A stretch of DNA of 64,000 bases, from positions 5,084,001-5,148,000 of the forward strand of contig NC_065562.1 in NCBI RefSeq assembly GCF_022605725.1. The letters run 5' to 3'. The notes beneath the pieces are model-generated. The model was not told where the DNA came from and searched no databases. It saw only the letters and a list, made by a program, of their open reading frames with translations. Positions 10,236 to 21,763 of the stretch are shown here, in pieces; the first letter of the stretch is position 1, and each line of letters opens with the position of its first letter. A program made the position numbers and the translations under genes. The DNA is from Anthonomus grandis grandis. Taxonomy: Eukaryota; Arthropoda; Insecta; Coleoptera; Curculionidae.

Positions 10236-12497
10236 TAGTGCTTTCATTTTAAAACGATCCACCCTTAATAACTTACTTAAAAAAAAAAACACGCCATATT
10301 AGATATACAGGGGGACCTTCAATTATGCATTTACTGAAGTTCTGTCAATCACCTCCAGCTAACCTCACTTTAATATGTCAAATGGGAACCCCCATCGTGT
10401 CATACATCATAGTAAGCAGCGTATTCTCTATTCAACGGTACCAAAAAAAATGAAATCGGTAAATGTGTAAGCAAATAGTTAGCGAAAATGTCTAGAAATA
10501 ATGAATATTTTATTTACGCCAAACTTTGGTATGTCAAATGGCTACCCCATGGTGTGAAACATTATTTAAAAGGGCATTCATTATGCTATCAATAATTGTA
10601 AAAAAAAATAAAATTGATTGACCAAGAAGCAATTAAAGTGTAAATCGGTAGGGTAAAAAAACGAATTTAATTAATTTAACAAATTTATTTTATTAAATGT
10701 TCAAAATGCGCGCCGTTATTAGCAAGACAATAAAAAAGCCTATTTTCAAGCTCCTTACGAACATTGGCAAGGGTCTGCCCGCTAATTTCTCTGCATTCTT
10801 GAAATATTCTATTTTTTAAATTCTCAATACTCTCAAGTGGGGTTTTATAAACTTTGCTTTTTAAGTAGCCCCAAAGAAAAAAGTCTAGTGGGGTTAGGTC
10901 CGGTGACCGCAGGCCATTCGATACGATTGCACCACGTCTGCCAATCCACTTTTCTCAAAAATTTTCATCAAGCCACTCTCGAACTACCAAAGTGTAGTGC
11001 GCGGGAGCTCCATCCTGCTGAAAATGTATATTATTTTCATTCAATAATATAGCACCATGTTGATCTACTTGATTTTCCATAGATTGGATGATGGAAGGGT
11101 ATATTGCATTTTCTAAAACGTTTAAATAAATTTCGCCAGTCAAATTTTCTTCCAAAAAAAATGGCCAGATTATTTCATTCCCATAAATTCCTGTCCAAAC
11201 ATTAATTTTTTGGGGATATTGGGTATGGCCTTCCCGAAAAACATGCCGATTTTCATTATCCCAGTATCTACAGTTATGTCTGTTCACCAGGTCATTTAAA
11301 AAAAAGGTCGATTCGTCACTGAAGCAAATGTTCTTCAATAAATGGGGATCGTCGTCAATTCGCTGGCACATCACTTCACAAAATTGAATTCTCCTATCAG
11401 AATCATCTTCTCCGAGTTCTTGAAGAATATAAATTTCATATGGAAAGAACTTATTTTTTTTTTTAACTTTATGCACGGAACCAGTGGAAATATTTGTTAG
11501 TTTTGCGGCCTTTGGTATAGACAAAGTTGGATCCATAGCAAATTGTCCTAGTACTTCAACTTGGCATGCTTCATCGACAACTCTATTTTCATATTTTTTC
11601 TTATTGCAAATCGATCCCGTCTCTTCCAATTTTCGTATCATTTCTAATACGTATTTATGGCTCACGGTTTTATCTTGATACCTTTCATTAAATGCTCTCG
11701 CGGTTCTGCGAGCACACCAATCTTGAGCTCCATAAAGGAAAATTATTTCTATTCTTTCGGCTAGCGTATATACCATTTTATTAACTCACTGTTTTAACTA
11801 AAATTGAAAAATTGCACGCGTCAAACTGACAGTTTTAACAATAATAAATCGCCTGCTTTTTAAACGCCTTAAAAATGTAAGGTATTGCAGTGTTTTTTTG
11901 TACCTATTAGGTAGGTTTCGCAAAAAATATAAGTGAAATAAATACACATACAAAGTTATAAGACTGCAAACATTTTTGCAAAAAATTTGAAGACACTCTT
12001 TTTTCTCGCAAATAACGGTACACATTCTTTACTTAAAAAAATAAATAATTTGCTTGAACTAAATGTACTGTTTGTTACCACACATTTTAACTTCTAAATT
12101 GCTTGTATTTTTTTTTTGATGATCTATTATAAAAAATGTAAGAATTTTAAAATGATGTAGGTACCACACTACAAGTATTCATTTAAAATACCAAAGTTTG
12201 GCGTAAATAAAATATTCATTATTTCTAGACATTTTCGCTTACACATTTATCGATTTCATTTTTTTTTGGTACCGTTGAATAGAGCATTTTACGCTGCTTA
12301 CTATGATGTATCACACGATGGGGGTTCCCATGTGACATATTAAAGTGAGATTAGCTGGAGGTGAGGAGGTGATTGAATTCAGTAAATTCATAATTAAAAG
12401 TCCCCCTGAATATCTAATTTGACGTATTTTTTTTTGTTTTTTTTTTTTTTTTTTAAGAAAGTTTTTAAGGGTGGATTGTTTTGAAATGAAAGCACTG
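10236..12497 (-). mobile_element. Mariner-like element B (complete ends)
   Basis: 2262 bp. The long TIRs of about 300 bp (10236-10540 and about 12185-12497) begin (C/T)AGTGCTTTCATTTTAAAAC, and an internal 'ATATACAGGGGGACCTT' is conserved in both. It is flanked by TA (10234-10235, 12498-12499). The left terminal base is C-to-T mutated. It encodes one transposase on the minus strand and lies inside element A. 10541-10684 and 11777-12184 are untranslated or AT-rich internal DNA. Confidence 0.9.
10685..11776 (-). pseudogene. Element B DD41D mariner-like transposase, nearly intact
   Basis: Starts MVYTLAERIEIIFLYGAQDW (helix-turn-helix region) and stops at TAA 10685-10687 after NNGAHFEHLIK. Catalytic residues: D in FSDESTFFLND, D in FQQDGAPAHYT, and D in SPDLTPLDFFLWGYLKSK, with about 41 residues between the last two. 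One in-frame TGA lies at WLDENF*EKWIGRRG (about 10966). Small compensating indels replace the expected EWPARSPDL by VSNGLRSPDL. Apart from these it is full length (about 360 codons), so it was disabled recently relative to its neighbours. Confidence 0.88.
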
Positions 12498-13089
12498 TAT
12501 ATATCATAGAATAACAGGGGAATAAAAGGCGAAACAAAAACTAAAGGAAACGCAGCTAAACAAGAGATGATTTCAAAGCCTACAAGTAGATACATTTTCC
12601 ATTTGGTTTTTCAAACTGTATGTCTTCAAAAAGAAAAAAAAAAGGTAAGTAAATAAACAAATAAAGTCATATAAATAGAATAAAACTAAATATAAATAAA
12701 AGTCTTTTCGTATTTGCAATTCAACTTTAACAATCATGTAACAATTGACCTTAATTTTTTTCCACCTCATCCATTAAAAATACTTTTCTTTTCCTTTTTT
12801 CTTCTCTTAAGAGTTCTTAAAATCAATAATATTTTCAATTTTTAACCTTGTATTTTTTAGACTCCATTCTTTTAATTGAAGCTTAGAAGCTTAGAACTTT
12901 TAAACCCTCTTACACTATCGTGATTAAATTGTTTATTTTTTAAACATCATTTTACACCATTACTGTTTATTATAAGATAAACTTACATTTTGTATACATC
13001 GTTGGGTGGTAGATTGTATGGCCTTTAATATGATATATCACACTATAAGCCATTTCAATCATTAAAATATTTATTACAGCCATTTCAGT
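12498..13089. other. Internal DNA of element A, no feature recognised
   Basis: AT-rich DNA between element B and the right TIR of element A. Poly(A)/poly(T) runs only. No frame resembles a known protein. Confidence 0.35.
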
Positions 13090-13946
13090 CAATAAAATAT
13101 TTATTATTACCAGACATTTTAGCATATTAGCAGTTGAATAGACATTATTTGTTATATTTTGCTTACAATGATATGTCAGACGATGGGGGTTTTCATTTGA
13201 CATATCAAAGTGAGGAAAGCTGGAGTTGAGGAGGTGATTGACAAAATATTGTCCAATAGAAAATTAAATATCCTGCTATATACAGTGTGTCCCACTTAAG
13301 GGTTAGCCACTCCTCGAAAATTTTTGTTTCTTGACCAATTTTCAAAAACTTTTTTTTGTTGGATAGATGGTCAAAAATGGCACTTATGAGCCAAGTTCGA
13401 CATTTAGAGAAAGCATATCATGGCCTACTGTATTCAAGTTTGAAGTGCGAAAAATCGAGAAGTAGTATTAGCGATAGTTATTTTTGAAAAATGGTACTGG
13501 ATTATTGTTCAGGACCACTTAAAACATAAGTGTACCAAATTTGGTTATGATAGTATACAGGGTGTTGAAATAAATTGGAGTCAAATTTTTAAAAGGCGCA
13601 ATAACATTCTTAATCAAATACGAATATTTTTAAAATTTTTGGCTAATTGGCATGCGTCTTGAGAACACAAAGGTTGGAAATATCCTTCAATAAACAACAA
13701 TCGATCATATTATCATTCTATTTTGGGCTTCACAATAATACAACTTCATTTATACATTTTTTAGTTTTATTTCATTGCTCGGTTGCAATTCACACTTCAC
13801 TAGTTACTTAATAATGTAATGTGGGCTAAGCAGCAAAAACTGAAAATAATTACCTTAAGGAATTACCTAACACCAAAGATAATAATACTACTAGTATTTT
13901 ATCTTTGCTCACACAACACTCAAATTTAAAAATGAATGCCACAAAA

Positions 13947-14604
13947 CTAAATATTAGTTCCTTCAATATGTCCTCCATTAATTCTTATACATTTTTCTAT
14001 GCGTCTTCCGTGGTTTACTACCACCCTTCTTAACTGTACCCTGCTTATTTCATTACACTCTTGTCTAATGCGCTCACAAAGATCATGTAGAGTTTGCGGT
14101 CTTGATTTGTACACTTCGTTTTTAAGGATTCCCCAAAGAAAAAAATCTAAGGGAGAAAGGTCGGGGGAACGTACTTGCCACTGAATTAATGGACTGTTTC
14201 GTCCTATCCATCGATTCGGATAATTCTGATTTAGCCAATTCCGCACTACTACTGCATTATGGATAGGCGCACCGTCAAATTGTATGTGTAAGTTTCTTGT
14301 TTCGGCTAACGGCAAATCATCGATTACGTCACTAAAATCACCTTCCAGGAATCGAAGAAAATTAAGTCCATTGAGATTTTCATTAAAGAAAAACGGCCCG
14401 ATTATACGTTTGTTCAAGATACCGCACCATACGTTAATTTTCTGCGAATACTGCCTTTTACATTGTATCACCCAATGGGGATTTACGTTACTCCACATTC
14501 TAATATTTTGAGATGACACAATGCCGTTTGTAGTAAATGTTGCCTCATCGGTGTATAAAATATTTTTCAAAAATGTAGGGTTAGCCAAATACTCGCCTTG
14601 TAAC
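13947..14604 (-). pseudogene. Element C transposase, C-terminal two thirds
   Basis: Reads GEYLANPTFLKNILYTDEAT (first Asp), INVWCGILNKRIIGPFFFNE, IQFDGAPIHNAVVV (second Asp), RNWLNQNYPNRWIGR, then VRSPDLSPLDFFLWGILKNE (third Asp), and ends IEGTNI*. I count 42 residues between the second and third Asp, one more than in the relatives. The N-terminal third is at 16634-17060, across the hAT insertion. Its frame continues at the 8-bp duplication CTTGTAAC as CLWLQ|GEYLA once the hAT is taken out. Confidence 0.88.
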
Positions 14605-16625
14605 CAGGGTTGGCAAAACGAAAAACCCATTTAAAAAACCCACAGGGTTTTTGTGCCAAAAACCCACCCAACGACCTATACAAAAACCCAACACAAAAAC
14701 CCTTACGAAAGCCCAAATAATTTGAGATGTTTAAAAAAAAAATGAAAAATGAGACAAAATTGAGATACTTTTTATATAGTATTTAATAACAAAATATAAT
14801 GACATTCTTATTCCTAAGTTTTATCAACAAATCGGGTTTCTCACTTTTTCGTAAGGAACAAAATTAAATAAATAATTTCAATTGGAAACAGAACAGAAAG
14901 GTACTAATAGACCAGCCTTTAATATTCTTATTCCTAAGTTTCAAAAAATCAATTTTTACATTAAAATATAAAAAACAAAACAAAAACAAAACGCCTTATT
15001 CATTATAGGAATAAAATAAAAATAAATTAAACACCTAAAACAACTTTTTCTTTTTCTCTTTTTTAAAATGGCTCATTTTAATTATTTTTACCTGCTTTTC
15101 TGCCTTATCTGGCAGCAACTTATTCCGAAGATCAGTCCACATCAAACCATAGGAACTAAAGATTCTTTCCAGAGCTGCAGAACTAGCAGGGCAAGAATGT
15201 AAGTTTGCAAAAAATGTGGTCATGTTCATCAAAATACGATCTGAATCTGAATTTTGAGCTGTAGAAGTAATCTTAGTTTTTACAATTGACCACCATTTGA
15301 ATGCAGATTCTTCATTTTATTTTCATTGTCGGTATACTATTACTTAAATTAAATTAAATTAAACTATTGCAAAAACGTCTTTATTGTATAATTCCTTACA
15401 TTGTTTAATCGCACCTTTAGCGATTTCAAAATGATATTTAGATGTTTTTTTGTCGTCGACGCAATCTAATGAAGATAACAAAAAAGAACTATTTCCGGTG
15501 TGAATGCTTGTCGATATAATTGGATCGTTTCTAACACTAGACCATCCATCGAACATCAGAGTAACTGGTCTATTTCCCTCGGTCTGCATTAGAACTTCCC
15601 TTATTTCTTTTTCATAAACCTCGTAAACTTCATCCAGCAAGTTTCCGGCAATTTGTCTCCTGTTAGGAGGTGTATAACCTGGTCGAAGGGATTGGATCAT
15701 CTCAATAAAAGATGGATATTCAACTGTGGAAAATGAAAGATTGCATGTATAAAAACATTCTGCAATTTTGTGGTCCAACTTATGTTTTTCTTCCTTTTGA
15801 TGTTTTCACGACTACTTTGTCCAAAACTGTTTGTTTTCTTCTTTTAGGAGTCATTGTAACTGTAACACCGTCACTGTCACTCAATTGGGGGGATTCTCTA
15901 TCTTGTTCTGGCCTTTTCCTGTTTTTTTTTGTGCTTTCTGTTGTAGGGCGCGAGGAAAAAGAACTATTGTCATCATCTGATAATCGCAAAGGAACTACCT
16001 GGCTCTCCAGATACAACGAACACTTTCCAAGATGTGCTTTAATCCTCTCTATTTTTCCCGTCAGTTTTTGAGGACAAAATTTGCACTTGAGTGTACCATC
16101 TGTTAATCGAATCACATATTCCCACTCCACAGATTTGTGACGACTCCCTCCGTAATAGTCCCCACCTTTTTTAACCCTTCCTTTATTGTCTTGCTTTTTA
16201 GCTACCTTTGCACTTGTCGTAACTTCGTTTTCTTCTTTCTCCAAGTTTTGCTCCATTTCAATCTCACTGTCTGAAATCTCCGATGATCCATCCCAAGATG
16301 TTGACGACCTCGTGATCAGCCTCCAAATTTCTAGACACAGAATTCCCTTGTGTTGATATGGATAGTATTGATGAAAGACTATCAAAAGACTGTTGTGATG
16401 GTGTTACAGTCTTCCATCCGTTTTCCATCTTGTCATTTTTATTCATATCGTTTCCTGAGTTTACCACTTCTTCAAGTTGTATATCTTCAACGATAACTTC
16501 AACTAGGTTTGTTTTTGTTGTGTTACCATCCATATTTTTCTACCATAAAAGCAAGAAAAACCCATGTTGAAAATACCCAAAACCCCACCCAGAGCATACA
16601 AGAACCCAGATTTTTGCCAACCATG
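14605..16625 (-). mobile_element. hAT element nested in element C, exact 8-bp TSD
   Basis: 2021 bp. The ends are CAGGGTTGGCAAA (14605) and, inverted, CATGGTTGGCAAA (16625). The 8-bp duplication CTTGTAAC is exact (14597-14604 and 16626-16633). Short TIRs starting CAGGGTTG plus an 8-bp TSD are hAT hallmarks. Both ends share an imperfect AAACCCA/AAAACCC-rich subterminal region. It carries an internally deleted transposase on the minus strand. Confidence 0.93.
15058..16533 (-). pseudogene. hAT transposase, BED finger to hATC, internally deleted
   Basis: N-terminal acidic part starts MDGNTTKTNLVEVIVEDI (16533). A frameshift near 16340 leads to a BED-type zinc finger (LKCKFCPQKLTGKIERIKAH, with HLGKC; about 16045-16135). 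A second frameshift near 15790 leads to LMFDGWSSVRNDPI (catalytic-domain start). Then the frame jumps, through a deletion at about 15310-15360, to SAFKWWSIVKTK and 'ASSAALERIFSSYGLMWTDL' (hATC dimerisation domain). The middle of the RNase-H-like domain is missing. Not functional; its mobility would have depended on another copy. Confidence 0.88.
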
Positions 16626-16633
16626 CTTGTAAC

Positions 16634-17060
16634 CACAAACAATATTCCATCCTGCGTTCTTCTTCCCGTGTTCCAAAGTGTGAAGGAATATAGGCTTGAA
16701 AGGCTTCTTGTTTTTTTTCTTTAAATACCTCCATATGCAATTTTTGGAAATATTTAAGTTGACACTAGCAACTCTAATGCTATATTGCGGATTAGCATTA
16801 AAGTATTCAAGAATTATTTGGTTATTATTATTTGCCCGATTACGATGTAAATGAGGACGTACTCCGCCTACTGAACCAGACTGATCAAACCCGTAGTTTA
16901 TTCTGGCTATTGTTGAGTGGTGGATGTTTATACCAGGATGTCTCCTGTTAAATTCCGCCGCAGCTTCACGAAATGTTCTAACTCCATCGCCAACTAGCCG
17001 CACTACTTCAACTCTTTCGTTTAAATTATAATCACCCATAATTGTTCGACAAGCAGTCAA
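16634..17060 (-). pseudogene. Element C transposase, N-terminal third
   Basis: Begins MTACRTIMGDYNLNERVEVV and contains the helix-turn-helix region (FREAAAEFNRRHPGINIHHS, TIARI) and RYLKKKNKKPFKPIFLHTLE. One frameshift lies near 16690, where the frame switches to RRMEYCLWLQ just before the hAT junction. In relatives the matching segment is 'ERRxxFCxWL', which supports the join across the hAT. Confidence 0.85.
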
Positions 17061-17731
17061 AATGAACTAAATGCATGAAAACTTTGACAAACTGTCAGGA
17101 ACATTTTCTTTCATAGCATACTTGGGTAAAATTCCCATAAAATAATTTTTAACCAGATACCATCATATCTTGGAATTTAACAAACAAACTCATAAAAAAA
17201 CAAACAAATTGAGCCCAAAATAGTATGATAATATGATCGATTGTTGTTTATTGAAGGATATTTCCAACCTTTGTGTTCTCAAGACGCATGCCAATTAGCC
17301 AAAAATTTTAAAAATATTCGTATTTGATTAAGAATGTTATTGCGCCTTTTAAAAATTTGACTCCAATTTATTTCAACACCCTGTATACTATCATAACCAA
17401 ATTTGGTACACTTATGTTTTAAGTGGTCCTGAACAATAATCCAGTACCATTTTTCAAAAATAACCATCGCTAATACTACTTCTCGATTTGTCGCACTTCA
17501 AACTTGAAAACAGTAGGCCATGACCTGCTTTCTCTAAATGTCGAACTTGGCTCATAAGTGCCATTTTTGACCATCTATCCAACAAAAAAAAAGTTTTTGA
17601 AAATTGGTCAAGAAACAAACATTTTAGAGGGGTGGCTAACCCTTAAGTGGGACACACTGTACAATTTAGTTTGACGTGTTTTTTTTTTAAGAAGTTATTA
17701 AGAGTGGTTTGTTTTAAAATGAAAGCACTAT

Positions 17732-17949
17732 ATGTATATAATACATTTTACATATATTTGTATCTGTTTTTCTATGTTTGCTTGCTGCCATTTTTAATTT
17801 ATAGAACGGATCTATAAAATGAACTCAATTGTTACATTTAATGTAGGGCAACAACAAAAATAATTTTGAGTTTATTTTTAATAAACTATGAAATTTATTA
17901 AAAAATTAGACACTTTGATATTTTTGCTTGGTACACAATAAAAACTAAC
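17732..17949. other. Intron DNA next to the TDWV exon
   Basis: AT-rich, about 220 bp between element A and the exon donor. No repeat or coding signal seen. Confidence 0.4.
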
Positions 17950-18157
17950 CTGAACAACTTTTTCAGCTCTGCAGTGGTTTAAGTTAGAGTCTTTGGGTGG
18001 TGATCTAGCGGCAGGTAGTGCCAACCCATTGTGATATAGATTCGTGTTTTTCTGATTAGAATTATTGATCTCTTCCGCCTGTATTTTTATGTTTTTCCCT
18101 TTTACGGTCATTACCCAGTCCGTCGATTCTATATCGCTGTCCAATTTCGGCTCGTCC
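17950..18157 (-). CDS. GckIII: GckIII exon: post-kinase linker with TDWV motif
   Basis: The acceptor TTTTTTAG precedes 18157; the donor GTTCAG|GTTAGT follows 17950. The first base completes the split Ser codon of the previous exon, and 69 codons follow. It begins DEPKLDSDIESTDWVMTVKG: the acidic run followed by a DW-hydrophobic motif is the hallmark found just after the kinase domain in STK24/25/26. The remaining residues (NQKNTNLYHNGLALP and so on) are polar, with PPK, and probably disordered. The element A/C/D nest ends only about 220 bp downstream of the donor, yet the exon is untouched. Confidence 0.9.
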
Positions 18158-18291
18158 CTAAAAAAAATATAGAGGAAATTATAATTTGCACATTACACAA
18201 CAAATTCCTTAATTTTTAACACAATCTCAAAATAACCACAGAATTGACTCATTAACAAATCACTTAAATTTACAAAATACACCATTCTAAT

Positions 18292-18337
18292 ATAATCCAA
18301 AATATACTCTATTTTAATAGAGTATATTTTGGATTAT
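18292..18337. repeat. Perfect 22-bp palindrome
   Basis: Arm ATAATCCAAAATATACTCT plus ATT, loop TT, then the exact inverse. It lies 135 bp upstream (in gene sense) of the TDWV exon. No mobile-element end is seen at its edges. Confidence 0.95.
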
Positions 18338-18390
18338 GGGTATGGTTATGTATAACTATAGGAAAAATGCACGCTATAGTAAATTCTTTA

Positions 18391-20485
18391 CAGGGTGACC
18401 CAGGTTTATATTTAAAATGTAACTTCTACTGACTAAAATGAACTACTTTTGTTCTAAAAGTTTCTTTTAATTCTTTACCCATTTTGAGATATTTGCGATT
18501 AATGTTTTTTTTTTGTTTTAAACATTTCTGAACAATAAACCTAAATTTTTTTTAAAACTACACTTACCAAAAAGCTTATAAGTTTTTGCTATAGATTGTT
18601 GTCTTATTTTGTCGAATAAATCTGTGTGGTTTAAAAATAAATAGTTTAAGTATTTAGTTGTGATCTGATTTCGCGTGCTTTCAAAATTGTTTTAAATTTT
18701 TGAAAACGCAATGCTGTGAATGTACTCTAAGGAAGAATATGCTGATATGCACTTTTATTACGGGCTTGCTCGGGGAAACGCATTGGAAGCTCAAAGGCTC
18801 TACATAGCCGCATTTCCTGAAAGACGCCGTCCTTATAAAGAAGTTTTTGTGCGCGTGCATAAGGCTCTTAGAGAAACAGGATCCTTTCACATTATGATGA
18901 GAGATCATCCGCATCTTGTTCTACCACAAAGAGATAATGCTATTCTTCACCACTTCAATAATGATCCTAGTACCAGTGTCAGACGACAGTAACGTATTAA
19001 ACATTCATCAAGAGACCATTAGGCGAACTAAAGAGATGACAGATATCCTCATCATATTTGCCGAGGATAATAACGTTTGGCTGCAGATTTTGAAAGGCGT
19101 ATTTAATTTTGTCAATGGTTTATTATCGCCTTAACAGACCATATTGGCAAATAATTTTATGGACTGACAAAACGACATTTACTCGAAGAGCTCTTCTACA
19201 TATGTGAAACGAACATCTATGGATGCATGAAAATCCGTATGCTATGCGAGAAGATCGCTTCCAAAATCAGTTAAGCGTAAATGTTTGGATTCGAATGATT
19301 AATAATCGACTTATAGGTCCATTTTTTTCTTTCAAATCGTCTTAATGGTCAATATTTTACACTTTTTGCAAGAACTTCCTGTTCTTCTAGAAGATTTTGG
19401 TTTCAATTAGATGGTTACCTTACACATTATAGTCGACCTGTTCGAAACTGGCTAAACATTAAATATCTTGAGCGCTGGATCGGAAGGAGTGGCTCTGTAG
19501 CTTGGCCTGCAAGATCACCCATATCTTACACCGCTTAATTTGAATGAGAAAAAGAGAAGAGCTTATTTTTATCCAGGCTTGCTGTCAACAAATAATACTT
19601 GGTCAGATAACAACAGCTACGCGTTCAGTACTTCAAGGGTGTTGAAGTTGGCGTGGCACACAATGGAAGCCATTTTGAAGCACTTCCTTGCCAGTAATTT
19701 AAAATGACTTAAAAAAATGTGTGTAATATGAAAGAATTTTTGTATTATGAGTTTGACAAATTAAAAATAATAAAAATTAAAAAAAAAAATTGTTTGACGA
19801 ACAGACCCTTTACCATATGCCAAAGTAATACGCAAAATGAATTTACGGTCGTTGAATTTACTAACTTTTAAAAAGTGGCCTAACGTGTGCCGTTACCATT
19901 TTTGTGAAATAAATGCTTTGTACGGTAGCTGTCTAGTTGTTGGCAATGCTTAGATTTGACGCCACGAGCAATCTGTAGCAGTTTTAGCGTTTCCGGTTAA
20001 AAATCATCAAAATACCAAATAAAAATGTCAAATTAAATCCTCATAAAAAAAGATGCAGAATTAAAAAACTACTTTTTTTAACTGCATTTGAAACTCCTTA
20101 GGACAAGCGTGTTTTTCAGAGATTGACTTTGAAGAAGTTCTGAGGTTGAAATTGACTATGTTAAGTTTTATTAGTGCTTCTTTAAAAAATTTATTGGGAG
20201 AGGAATTTTTTTTTTTAATTACAATTTTTTACTTTGGGGCTCTAAAAAATTAACCTATCGTTAATTGTTAAGATTTTCCTTAACATGATTTGCGGAGTGT
20301 AAGTGTAGTTTTAGAAAAATTTTAGGTTTATTGTTCTGAAATATTTAAAACAAAAAAAAAAAAAACATTAATCTCAAATATCTCAAAATGGGTAAAGAAT
20401 GAAAAGAAGTTTAGAGAACAAAAGTTGTTTATTTTGGTAGGTAGAAGTTACAATATTGCTGCATAAACCTGTGTCACCCGGCCTG
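18391..20485 (+). mobile_element. Mariner-like element E, old copy
   Basis: TIRs of about 170 bp: CAGGGTGACCCAGGTTTA (18391) and, inverted, CAGGCCGGGTGACACAGGTTTA-like sequence ending at 20485. TA flanks lie at 18389-18390 and 20486-20487. The TIRs are diverged and the transposase is badly decayed, so this copy is older than B, C, G and I. Confidence 0.85.
18720..19690 (+). pseudogene. Element E transposase relic
   Basis: The best open piece (18720-18992) starts MYSKEEYADMHFYYGLARGN, with the helix-turn-helix region 'EVFVRVHKALRETGSF'. Later fragments in shifted frames include WTDKTTFTR (first Asp), FNVWI-like IRMINNRLIGPFF, FQLDGYLTHYS (second Asp kept) and ERWIGRSGSVAWPARSP (about 19470-19520). 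The third-Asp segment is scrambled. Many frameshifts. Confidence 0.75.
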
Positions 20486-20487
20486 TA

Positions 20488-20904
20488 TATACAGTAAGTC
20501 AGAAATAAAACTCTATAAAAATGTTATAATAACATGACGACCCCGATCCATAGGTTTTTGCCAAAAAGTGTCGTGGAAATATTTATCCAAGAGCCTTAAC
20601 ACCTTCTACAAAAATATTCTGGTTAACTGATTGTCGGATGCTTAGCGGAAGTGTATTGAAATTTTTTATACCATCAGAGACCAAGGAACTCTTGACTTAA
20701 GAACAGGTGAGTATTGGCGGCTCGAATATACGAGAGAAGATTTTTACTTAGATATGTAGGATTTTTGACCACATTCTTGTGCTGATGTTATGAAATAGAA
20801 ATACAACATAAGAATCCTTAGATGAATGAAGAGCGGATAACAGGAATCAAGAGGCCATGATTTGCAGATATACCGGGGAAGTATTTTCTCGATGATAAAG
20901 AAAC
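20488..20904. other. Intron DNA, unassigned
   Basis: It starts 'ATACAGTAAGTCAGAAATAAAACTC' in pieces like an eroded mariner end, but no partner was found. No coding signal. Confidence 0.35.
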
Positions 20905-21291
20905 TTTTTAGCGGTAATTCTGCAGTTTAGCGGCTTTTGTCAAAACTAACGAAAAATGGTCGGGTTTTTTGCCGTGTGGGCAGATTTCGATATATATTTT
21001 TCACTAAGATTGGCGGAAAGCCAAATTTTATCACGAAGAGGGTGTTATCACGCACTAAATCACTCACTATAGGACGCGATTAATCATTAGAATAACCTTG
21101 TATACCATTAGTTTTGTCAACAAATAGGTGACAACTGAGTTGAGGTTAGGTGTGGTGTTGCCAGTTTTGTTGCGTTTTGTCACTCTGCAGCTGAAGCCTT
21201 GTCTCCAGTCTGGCTTTCTCTAAAGTGGAGAATTCACTCTGTATTTTTTTAGTCATTCATTATCATAACATATAAAAAATGATGAATGAAC

Positions 21292-21321
21292 CTAGTGTAT
21301 AATCATAACATTATACACTAG
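21292..21321. repeat. Short palindrome inside element T
   Basis: CTAGTGTATAAT, 6-nt loop, ATTATACACTAG. It lies just inside the left TIR. Confidence 0.9.
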
Positions 21322-21471
21322 TTTCATTACATATCACTTAAAATGTCAATTACATGTAATAAACACAAATTTGTTTGAATTGAAAATTTATTTTTAGAAG
21401 TACATCATTTTTAAAATTTCTTTTTTTTAAGTTGTACCAAAATTCACATATTCGCGGCGAATTATATCGTA

Positions 21472-21550
21472 TCATTCCGCCACTTTTAATTTTTTTTTAG
21501 TAAAATTAGGCCATTTAAAAAAAATTGTAAAAATACGCAAAATTTGATGA
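21472..21550 (+). repeat. Internal direct repeat of element T, left copy
   Basis: TTCCGCCACTTTTAATTTTT, then AAATTAGGCCATTTAAAAAA and CAAAATTTGA. It matches 22767-22860 in the same orientation (TTCCGCCACTTTATTAATTT and so on). The two copies bracket the pentanucleotide and retrotransposon cargo. Confidence 0.75.
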
Positions 21551-21575
21551 GGGGTGCTTGAGCAATTTAAGAACC

Positions 21576-21755
21576 AACCCAACCCAACCCAACCCAACCC
21601 AACCCAACCCAACCCAACCCAACCCAACCCAACCCAACCCAACCCAACCCAACCCAACCCAACCCATTCCATCCCATCCCATCCCATCCCATCCCATCCC
21701 ATCGCATCCCATCCCATCCCATCCCATCCCATCCCATCCCATCCCATCCCATTCC
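21576..21755 (+). repeat. (AACCC)18 followed by (ATCCC)18
   Basis: 21576-21665 is 18 uninterrupted AACCC units (TTGGG on the other strand). 21666-21755 is 18 five-base units of ATCCC with a few variants (ATTCC at both ends of the block, one ATCGC, a final ATCAC counted outside the clean run). The switch is abrupt and in register. TTGGG is one substitution from the insect telomere unit TTAGG. Confidence 0.95.
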
Positions 21756-21763
21756 ATCACACC

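Larger units (their letters stand above)
13283..17659 (-). mobile_element. Mariner-like element C, inserted in the TIR of A
   Basis: The ends are CAGTGTGTCCCACTTAAGGG (13283) and its inverse (17659), with TA on both sides (13281-13282, 17660-17661). The TIRs extend about 450 bp and are nearly identical. Each contains an internal TATACAGGGTGTTGAAAT about 275 bp from the end. C interrupts the right TIR of A and is itself interrupted by a hAT element at 14605-16625. Without the hAT it would be about 2350 bp. Confidence 0.92.
7791..17730. mobile_element. Mariner-like element A, outermost of a nest
   Basis: The left end is TA|CAGTGCTTTTCATTTTAAA at 7791. The right end is the inverted ATGAAAGCACTA|TA at 17730. 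The right TIR is split: 13090-13280 and 17662-17730 join into one inverted copy of the left TIR once element C is removed. The left TIR region also holds two diverged ~180-bp subrepeats (about 8090-8270 and 8270-8460). The only transposase remnant is at 8540-8680. Elements inside: LINE S, element B, element C and, within C, a hAT. B is a close relative with very similar ends. Confidence 0.8.

Noticed and set aside
20488..20904. Another mariner-like element starting at the TA after element E
   Set aside because: No inverted partner and no transposase trace.
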